Assembly: GCA_945952575.1 (NCBI GenBank)
Contig: CAMFIY010000056.1
Location: 1-11,293 of the forward strand
DNA length: 11,293 bases
Origin: an uncultured Leucobacter sp.
GTDB lineage: Bacteria > Actinomycetota > Actinomycetes > Actinomycetales > Microbacteriaceae
Direction of reading: 5' to 3'
The position numbers and the translations under genes are program-made. The notes under the pieces were generated by a model. That model saw only the letters and a list, made by a program, of their open reading frames with translations, was not told where the DNA came from and did no database searches. Positions 7,204 through 11,293 of the stretch are shown in pieces (positions within the stretch are counted from its first letter, which is position 1; every line of letters starts with the position of its first letter).

Positions 7204-8547
7204 GGTTAAAGTATGGGCGTCGACGCCCGAATACGGGAGGGGCGATTCGGTCTCGCTCCGGCTCCGATCGTCCGGTGTCGCGAAGAGCGTCGCCACCCAG
7301 GTCGTGATCGGCACCGCGAGCACCAGCCCGATGCTGCCGCAGAAGGTGCGCACGATCTCGACGGCGATGTCCTCCCGCGTCAGCAGCGACAGCACCGGCC
7401 GGTCGTAGAGGTAGAGCAGGATCAGGACGCTCAGGGCCGCTCCGACATAGGCGAAGAACACCGTGTAGACGGTGGATGCGATGTGGTCGCGGCCGATCCG
7501 CATGGCGCTGCGGTAGATCTCACGACGAGGCAGCGCCGGCGCCGCCGCACGGAGCTCCCACACCGCCGAGGACTGCGTGATCGTGACATCGTTCAGCACG
7601 CCCAGACCGGCGATGATGATCGAGCACGTGAGCAGACCGCGGAAGTCGACGCCCGAGGTCATCGCCGAGAGCGTGCCCGACGCCTCGTCACCGATCCCGC
7701 TGAGGCGCGTCGCCAGCACTGACGCGAACGAGATCGCGGCCATGATGAGGATCCCGCACAGCGTCCCGATGAGCGCGGCGGTCGTGCGCATGTTCGGCCC
7801 GTGCACTAGATAGAGGATGACGAACATGATCGCGCTCGACCCGACGAGTCCGACCGGCAGGCCCGGCTCGCCGGCTACGAGCGCGGGGAGGACGAACGCC
7901 AGCAGCACGCCCGCGCTGATCCCCAGGGCGACCAGGGCGAGCAGGCCTCGAAGCCGGCCGACGATCACCACCACCGCGGCGAAGAGCAGTGCCAGGACTG
8001 CGAGCGGAAGATGACGGAAGATCCCGGAGATGTCGTAGCTCCGGGTGATCCGATAGTCGGTCCCCGGCTCGCCGGCCTCCGTGCCGACTCCCGACATCTG
8101 CTGTGGGTAGCCGATCAGCTCGACGCGATCGCCGGGTTGCAGTCCCGAGGCGGCGAGCGAGCCGCGCGCAGGGATATCGACGAGTCGACCTCGATCGGGG
8201 CCGGTCCGGATTCCGACGCTGACGGTCTGGCAGGCGCTCTGCCGCGGGGCGCCTGCCCCGTTCGCGGGCTGACCCGAACCGTCGGATCCGCCGCCCGCGG
8301 ACGTCGGCGTCGTGCAGCCCTCCTCGACGCTCAGCACCTCGCCCTCCGCGAAGGTCGCTCCGTCGACGGCGAACTGGGCTTGCCCGGCGACCTGCGCTAC
8401 CTTCGCATAGTCCGGCCAGAGCCGGAGCAGGCCGAGCGCCGTCGCCGCCGCGACCAGCACCAGCAGGCCGGCGGTGATCAGCCTCACTCGCAGCGGGGTC
8501 CTGACCGCGCTGCTCGGCACGTGTTCATGCGAGTGGGAGTGCGCCAT
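6805..8547 (-). CDS. YibE/F membrane protein in frame with C-terminal DUF1801 domain
   Basis: The continuous frame is 580 residues. It starts with a His-rich MAHSHSHEH, has one N-terminal TM helix (about 22-42) and an extracytoplasmic region (about 45-175) with a Gly/Ser-rich insert at 84-100 and two possible disulfide cysteines. About seven to eight TM segments follow (about 178-422), with the YibE/F signature GLGVLNDVTITQSSAVWELR (315-333 region). After the last TM, a low-complexity linker (about 423-448) leads into residues 449-580, which alone form a complete DUF1801 (YdhG-like) domain: HAHPVWFLGGNPIVGY, RLMFWSG and ARDIQWDY. The YibE/F function is poorly known. No ribosome-binding site is visible before the ATG at 8547, but TAGTCT (8559-8554) ends 6 nt upstream of it, suggesting a leaderless message. 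Whether the cell makes one fused protein or two is uncertain; see the separate entry for the 3' part. Confidence 0.85.
   Translation of the reverse strand: MAHSHSHEHVPSSAVRTPLRVRLITAGLLVLVAAATALGLLRLWPDYAKVAQVAGQAQFAVDGATFAEGEVLSVEEGCTTPTSAGGGSDGSGQPANGAGAPRQSACQTVSVGIRTGPDRGRLVDIPARGSLAASGLQPGDRVELIGYPQQMSGVGTEAGEPGTDYRITRSYDISGIFRHLPLAVLALLFAAVVVIVGRLRGLLALVALGISAGVLLAFVLPALVAGEPGLPVGLVGSSAIMFVILYLVHGPNMRTTAALIGTLCGILIMAAISFASVLATRLSGIGDEASGTLSAMTSGVDFRGLLTCSIIIAGLGVLNDVTITQSSAVWELRAAAPALPRREIYRSAMRIGRDHIASTVYTVFFAYVGAALSVLILLYLYDRPVLSLLTREDIAVEIVRTFCGSIGLVLAVPITTWVATLFATPDDRSRSETESPLPYSGVDAHTLTMTLPADIADSHARLDENDRRICKLLAAEITRGLPEAAGRVWHAHPVWFLGGNPIVGYHRLKHNLRLMFWSGQSFPTPGLAPEGSFQAAEVRYEDPSEVDTGLLAKWLAEARDIQWDYEHIRTNRGLVKLTAF
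7210..7228 (-). promoter_or_regulatory. GC-rich palindrome and -10-like box before the DUF1801 ATG
   Basis: GGGCGTCGACGCCC (7215-7228) is a perfect 14-bp palindrome. On the minus strand it is followed by ATACTTTAACC and the ATG at 7203. It can be read as a short hairpin plus weak T-rich tail (a poor terminator) or as a symmetric site beside a CATACT -10 box of a leaderless promoter. No convincing -35 box is seen. It falls in the linker between the YibE/F and DUF1801 parts. Confidence 0.3.
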
Positions 8548-8553
8548 TCGTCC

Positions 8554-8559
8554 AGACTA
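8554..8559 (-). promoter_or_regulatory. -10-like box for leaderless YibE/F transcript
   Basis: TAGTCT on the minus strand fits the actinobacterial TANNNT -10 pattern and ends 6 nt before the ATG at 8547, which would place the transcript start at or beside the start codon. No recognisable -35 box is present and there is no purine-rich ribosome-binding site. Confidence 0.35.
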
Positions 8560-8606
8560 GGATCTCGGCCCGGCTGTCGCGGTTGGCGGCCGGGGAGTCC
8601 GGATCT

Positions 8607-9422
8607 TCACCGGGCACCGTTCTGGTCGGGGAGTGTGGTGTAGTCGTCGAGTCGGTCGGCGATCACGGGGAACTCGGCCCGGACCTCGGCCACGCGGCCC
8701 GGATCGAGATCGATCACGAGCACTTCCTCGTTCTCCGCACTGCACTCGCCGAGCACGATCCCGGAGGGATCCACGACGCGGCTGCACCCGCCGAGTTCGA
8801 CACCGTGCTGGGTGCCGGGGGAGTTCACCGCGATGATGTACACCTGATGCTCGACCGCGCGCGCCTGGGTGAGGAGTCTCCAGTGCTCCCGCCTCGCCGC
8901 GGGCCAGGCCGCCGGGATCGCGACCGCTTCGGCGCCGCGCACGCTGAGCTCTTGCCAGAGGCCGGGGAAGCGCAGGTCGTAGCAGGTGATGCTGCCCAGG
9001 CGGCCGATGCCGCTGTCGACCACGCTGAGGGTATCGCCGGGGGTGAGCAGCTCGGCCTCGAGCGACTGGTAGCCGAAGACGTGGATCTTGCGGTAGACCT
9101 GCGCGATGCTCCCGGAGGGGTCGATCAGCACGGTGGTGTTGTGCAGCCGGCCCTGTTCGTCGCGCTCGACGATGCTGCCGATGTGTATCCAGGCGTGCAG
9201 GTCCTGCGCGACGTTGCGGCACATGGACACGGTGGGGCCGTCGAGGGTCTCCGCGCGTTCTGCGTACTGGGTGAAGGAGAAGTAGCCGGCGGCCCAGATC
9301 TCGGGCAGGACGTAGAGGTCCACGCCTGCGTGGCTGCGCAGCAGGCGTTCCGCCCGATCGATCCGCGTGTGCGGGGGTTCGTGGTCCGGGCTGGCGATCT
9401 GCACCAGAGCGACACGCGTCAT
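8607..9422 (-). CDS. Carbon-nitrogen hydrolase (nitrilase superfamily)
   Basis: This 271-residue cytoplasmic enzyme cleaves a non-peptide C-N bond (an amide or similar) through a covalent cysteine intermediate. The catalytic triad is visible: Glu41 (LYVLPEIWAAGYF), Lys112 (QVYRKIHVFGYQS) and Cys147 (GSITCYDLRFPGLW). The CYDLRFP block is typical of the omega-amidase/class-10-like branch rather than true nitrilases. The C-terminal RAVEHQVYIIAVNSPG and GGCSRVVDPSGIVL blocks complete the fold. Length is normal for the family. The frame is open further upstream to 9725 through the neighbouring gene, but the ATG at 9422 gives the canonical N-terminus MTRVALVQIA and has GGAGGAG (9428-9434) at 5 nt. 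It lies 44 nt downstream of the UPF0114 gene on the same strand and may be co-transcribed with it. The physiological amide is not identifiable from sequence. Confidence 0.94.
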   Translation of the reverse strand: MTRVALVQIASPDHEPPHTRIDRAERLLRSHAGVDLYVLPEIWAAGYFSFTQYAERAETLDGPTVSMCRNVAQDLHAWIHIGSIVERDEQGRLHNTTVLIDPSGSIAQVYRKIHVFGYQSLEAELLTPGDTLSVVDSGIGRLGSITCYDLRFPGLWQELSVRGAEAVAIPAAWPAARREHWRLLTQARAVEHQVYIIAVNSPGTQHGVELGGCSRVVDPSGIVLGECSAENEEVLVIDLDPGRVAEVRAEFPVIADRLDDYTTLPDQNGAR

Positions 9423-9466
9423 ACGAGCTCCTCCATCCGTGGATCCTCCTGCCGGTTCTCGACCCG

Positions 9467-10237
9467 TCAGCGCCCGACGACCTCGGCTCCGGCCGGAAGG
9501 CTGGATCCCGCGGGCACACGGATGGTGACGTAGCCGTCGGCGTCGACCGCGGATGCGGCCGAAGGCGGTACGGCCGCGGGCACGGTCACCGGGACCGGTG
9601 CGACCGGAAGCGGCTCGTGATCCTGCGAGCCGTGGCGCTTCTCCTCCGGATCCTTGCTCATCCGGTCGATCCAGGCCAGTGCGAGCGCCGAGACGATGAA
9701 CGCGAGGTGGATGACGACCTCCCACATCACGCCATCGTTCGAGTAGATGGTCTTGCCTCCGGCCGTGACCAGCCCCTTCTCCATCCTGCCGACCTCGATG
9801 AAGGTCTTCAGCAGATGGATCGACGAGATGGAGATGATCGAGATCGCGAGCTTGACCTTGAGCAGGTTCGCATTGACGTGCGAGAGCCAGTCGGGCTCGT
9901 CGTGATGGCCGTTGACGCGGATCTTCGAGACGAAGGTCTCGTAGCCGCCGATGATCACCATGATCAGGAGGTTCGCGATCATGACGATGTCGATGAGCGC
10001 GAGCACGCTGAGCATCACGTCGGTCTCGTTGACCTCGCCGGTATCGATGATCTTCTCGAACAGGTGGATGAGTTCCACGAAGAAGAGCACCACGTAGATG
10101 GCCTGGGCGATGATCAGGCCGAGATACAGCGGCGCCTGCAGCCAGCGACTGGCGAAGATGAAGCCCGCCAGGGTGCGGGAGGCAGCGCCGGGGCCGTTGC
10201 GGCGAGTGCGGACAGGTGCGGAGGGGTGCTCGTTCAC
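9467..10237 (-). CDS. UPF0114/YqhA-family membrane protein
   Basis: This protein of about 256 residues belongs to the UPF0114 (YqhA, TIGR00645-like) family, whose function is not established. Family blocks are IFASRWLQAPLYLGLI (27-42), LSVLALIDIVMIANLLIMVIIGGYETFVSK (76-105) and LLKVKLAISIISISSIHLLKTFI (125-147). Four TM segments are predicted, at about 37-58, 75-98, 127-147 and 171-190. Beyond the last TM is a cytoplasm-like tail of about 65 residues, rich in Pro, Ala and Val, which typical short members (about 160-190 residues) lack. The start is ambiguous. GTG at 10237 has AAGGA (10247-10243) at 5 nt, the same spacing as the other good sites in this window. ATG at 10243 has no room for a ribosome-binding site, and ATG at 10270 overlaps a possible -10 box (TAGCAT, 10274-10269). 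The gene is divergent from terC. Confidence 0.88.
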   Translation of the reverse strand: MNEHPSAPVRTRRNGPGAASRTLAGFIFASRWLQAPLYLGLIIAQAIYVVLFFVELIHLFEKIIDTGEVNETDVMLSVLALIDIVMIANLLIMVIIGGYETFVSKIRVNGHHDEPDWLSHVNANLLKVKLAISIISISSIHLLKTFIEVGRMEKGLVTAGGKTIYSNDGVMWEVVIHLAFIVSALALAWIDRMSKDPEEKRHGSQDHEPLPVAPVPVTVPAAVPPSAASAVDADGYVTIRVPAGSSLPAGAEVVGR

Positions 10238-10268
10238 GGGCATCCTTTCGTGGTTCGCGACGCGTTCC

Positions 10269-10274
10269 ATGCTA
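10269..10274 (-). promoter_or_regulatory. Possible -10 box for the UPF0114 gene
   Basis: TAGCAT on the minus strand fits the TANNNT -10 pattern. It would start transcription near 10262, about 25 nt before the GTG at 10237, leaving room for the AAGGA ribosome-binding site. No clear -35 box is seen. The region 10271-10320 is shared with the divergent terC promoter. Confidence 0.3.
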
Positions 10275-10306
10275 GCGAACGGTACCCGGGTATCGGCTGG
10301 GCCGGC

Positions 10307-10312
10307 TAGACT
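10307..10312 (+). promoter_or_regulatory. -10 box of the terC promoter
   Basis: TAGACT fits the actinobacterial TANNNT pattern and lies 9 nt before the first base of the riboswitch aptamer, so transcription would begin almost exactly at the aptamer's 5' end. A matching -35 box is not obvious. The position relative to the riboswitch is the main support. Confidence 0.55.
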
Positions 10313-10320
10313 GGGGGCTG

Positions 10321-10444
10321 AGAAGGGGAGTATTCCACTTCGCCCGTGTCGTCAGGACGCCGCACTTCGCAGTGCGGCCGGTGCGGGCGCGCATGCGCTG
10401 CGATGGCCGAGCAGGCCCGTGCGGTCGTGCGGGAAGAGACTTTC
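10321..10444 (+). promoter_or_regulatory. yybP-ykoY manganese riboswitch aptamer
   Basis: The leader of the TerC gene carries the hallmarks of the yybP-ykoY family, known to bind Mn2+. GGGGAGTA (10325-10332) is the conserved 5' side of the metal-binding junction loop, GTCGTCAGGACG (10348-10359) is the L3-type loop block and GAGACTTTC (10436-10444) is the conserved 3' closing block. Helices can be paired by hand: P1 GAAGG/CTTTC (10322-10326 with 10440-10444), P2 TTCC/GGAA (10333-10336 with 10432-10435), and P3 CGCCCG/CGGGCG (10341-10346 with 10384-10389). A distal hairpin, GCCGCACT/AGTGCGGC (10359-10366 with 10371-10378), closes a 4-nt loop. TerC is the most typical gene controlled by this riboswitch, which turns expression on when Mn2+ is high. 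Confidence 0.92.
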
Positions 10445-10480
10445 GATGCATTCGCGCACCCCGCGCCATATCGAAAGAGA
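10440..10480 (+). promoter_or_regulatory. Alternative hairpin masking the terC ribosome-binding site
   Basis: CTTTCGAT (10440-10447) and ATCGAAAG (10470-10477) are perfectly complementary over 8 bp, with an inner GCGC/GCGC stem (10454-10457 with 10463-10466). The 5' arm contains the 3' strand of aptamer helix P1. The 3' arm covers the ribosome-binding region AAAGAGA (10474-10480), which lies 5 nt before the GTG. The two structures exclude each other, which is what a translational switch requires. Confidence 0.7.
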
Positions 10481-10485
10481 CCTCC

Positions 10486-11293
10486 GTGGCCCCTGGAATC
10501 CCGCTCTGGTTCGAGATCGGATCGATGGTGCTGCTCGTCGGCATCCTGATCGTCGACCTGCTGCTCATCGTCCGCCGTCCGCACGTCCCGTCGATGCGCG
10601 AAGCCAGCCTGTGGGTGGGCTTCTACGTCCTGCTCGCGCTGCTCTTCGCGGGAGCGCTCTTCGTCATCGGCGACGCTCAGCACGGCAGCGAGTTCCTCGC
10701 GGGCTGGCTCACCGAGTACAGCCTCAGCATCGACAACCTCTTCGTGTTCGTCCTGATCCTCGGACGATTCGCCGTGCCGCACGCCTACCAGCAGCGGGCG
10801 CTCATGATCGGGATCGTGCTCGCTCTGATCTTCCGCGGAGTCTTCATCATCCTCGGCGCGGCGCTCATCGAGAACTTCAGCTGGATCTTCTACCTCTTCG
10901 GCGCCTGGCTCGTGTGGACGGCGGCGCAGCAGGTGCGCCACGACGACGGCGGGGACACCGGCGACAGCTGGGTCGTCCGGCAGCTGAAGAAGGTCGTGCC
11001 GATCAGCGACGACTTCGACGGCGGCAAGCTGCGCACCGTGGTGGACGGCAGGCGGATGTGGACGCCGTTCCTGATCGTGCTCGTGTCGCTCGGCACGACC
11101 GACCTGCTCTTCGCACTCGACTCCATCCCGGCGATCTTCGGCATCACGCAGAGCCCGTTCATCGTCTTCACCGCCAACGTGTTCGCACTGATGGGTCTGC
11201 GCCAGCTCTACTTCCTCCTCGGCGGTCTGCTCGAACGCCTCGTCTACCTCAAGTACGGGATCGCCGTGATCCTCGCGTTCATCGGGGTGAAGC
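10486..11293 (+). CDS. TerC-family membrane protein, 3' end outside window
   Basis: The first 269 residues of a TerC/Alx-type integral membrane protein are present; the gene runs past the window end. Members export Mn2+ or supply it to exported enzymes. It starts MAPGIPLWFEIGSM at a GTG (10486) preceded by AAAGAGA at 5 nt. The family's two signature blocks are intact: SLSIDNLFVF (79-88, Asp83) and FALDSIPAIFGIT (209-221, Asp212), both bearing the membrane acidic residues thought to handle the metal. About seven hydrophobic helices are visible, separated by a hydrophilic loop at about 151-190. An upstream yybP-ykoY riboswitch fits a role in manganese homeostasis. The substrate is inferred from family and riboswitch together. 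Confidence 0.95.
   Translation, partial: MAPGIPLWFEIGSMVLLVGILIVDLLLIVRRPHVPSMREASLWVGFYVLLALLFAGALFVIGDAQHGSEFLAGWLTEYSLSIDNLFVFVLILGRFAVPHAYQQRALMIGIVLALIFRGVFIILGAALIENFSWIFYLFGAWLVWTAAQQVRHDDGGDTGDSWVVRQLKKVVPISDDFDGGKLRTVVDGRRMWTPFLIVLVSLGTTDLLFALDSIPAIFGITQSPFIVFTANVFALMGLRQLYFLLGGLLERLVYLKYGIAVILAFIGVK

Noticed and set aside
8560..8606. Terminator after the nitrilase-like gene
   Set aside because: I found GC-rich runs and a direct GGATCT repeat but no inverted repeat with a T-run.
8583..9533. Plus-strand frame opposite the nitrilase-like gene
   Set aside because: Antisense of an enzyme with an intact Glu-Lys-Cys triad; no domain of its own.
9617..10309. Plus-strand acidic frame opposite the UPF0114 gene
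   Set aside because: Asp/His/Glu-rich complement of membrane helices; no ribosome-binding site or family match.
10306..10941. Minus-strand frame opposite the riboswitch and terC
   Set aside because: Acidic low-complexity translation; the other strand has an aptamer and TerC signatures.

Overview
The window is high-GC DNA (roughly 65-70% by eye) with third-position GC bias, TANNNT-type -10 boxes and NarL-type signalling. It also carries a TerC gene behind a manganese riboswitch and an HSH-rich YibE/F protein. This points to an Actinomycetota chromosome, most likely Microbacteriaceae (Microbacterium/Leucobacter-like). The family and genus placement is inference; no rRNA or other marker gene is present. 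I see no mobile element, CRISPR array or tRNA.

Layout. (1) 1-3334, plus strand: the 3' two thirds of an MMPL-family (RND-like) membrane transporter, a six-TM NarL-type sensor histidine kinase and a LuxR-type response regulator. Start and stop codons overlap at both junctions, so the three form one translationally coupled unit. (2) 3354-6633, minus strand, convergent with the first unit: an APC-superfamily amino-acid permease, a TetR/BetI-like repressor and a P1-family (DmpA-like) self-cleaving aminopeptidase, joined by 4-nt ATGA and GTGA overlaps. A promoter upstream of the permease contains a 23-bp palindrome across the -35 box and spacer, the expected operator for the TetR protein of the same operon. 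The three genes read as a self-regulated uptake-and-hydrolysis module for a small peptide, amide or amino-acid derivative. (3) 6805-8547, minus strand: a YibE/F membrane protein whose reading frame runs without a stop into a complete DUF1801 domain. This is either an unusual fusion or two genes whose separating stop has been lost or missed. (4) 8607-9422, minus: a carbon-nitrogen hydrolase (nitrilase superfamily) with an intact Glu-Lys-Cys triad. (5) 9467-10237, minus: a UPF0114/YqhA-type membrane protein with a C-terminal extension. (6) 10307 to the window end, plus: a promoter, a yybP-ykoY (Mn2+) riboswitch and the start of a TerC-family gene that continues beyond the window.

The most informative regulatory findings are the TerC leader and the permease promoter. 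In the leader, the 3' strand of the aptamer's closing helix can instead form a perfect 8-bp helix with the terC ribosome-binding region. The permease promoter carries two palindromes. The protein families themselves are mostly known; I do not see a wholly new system, but the module in (2), the fusion in (3) and the switch in (6) deserve checking.
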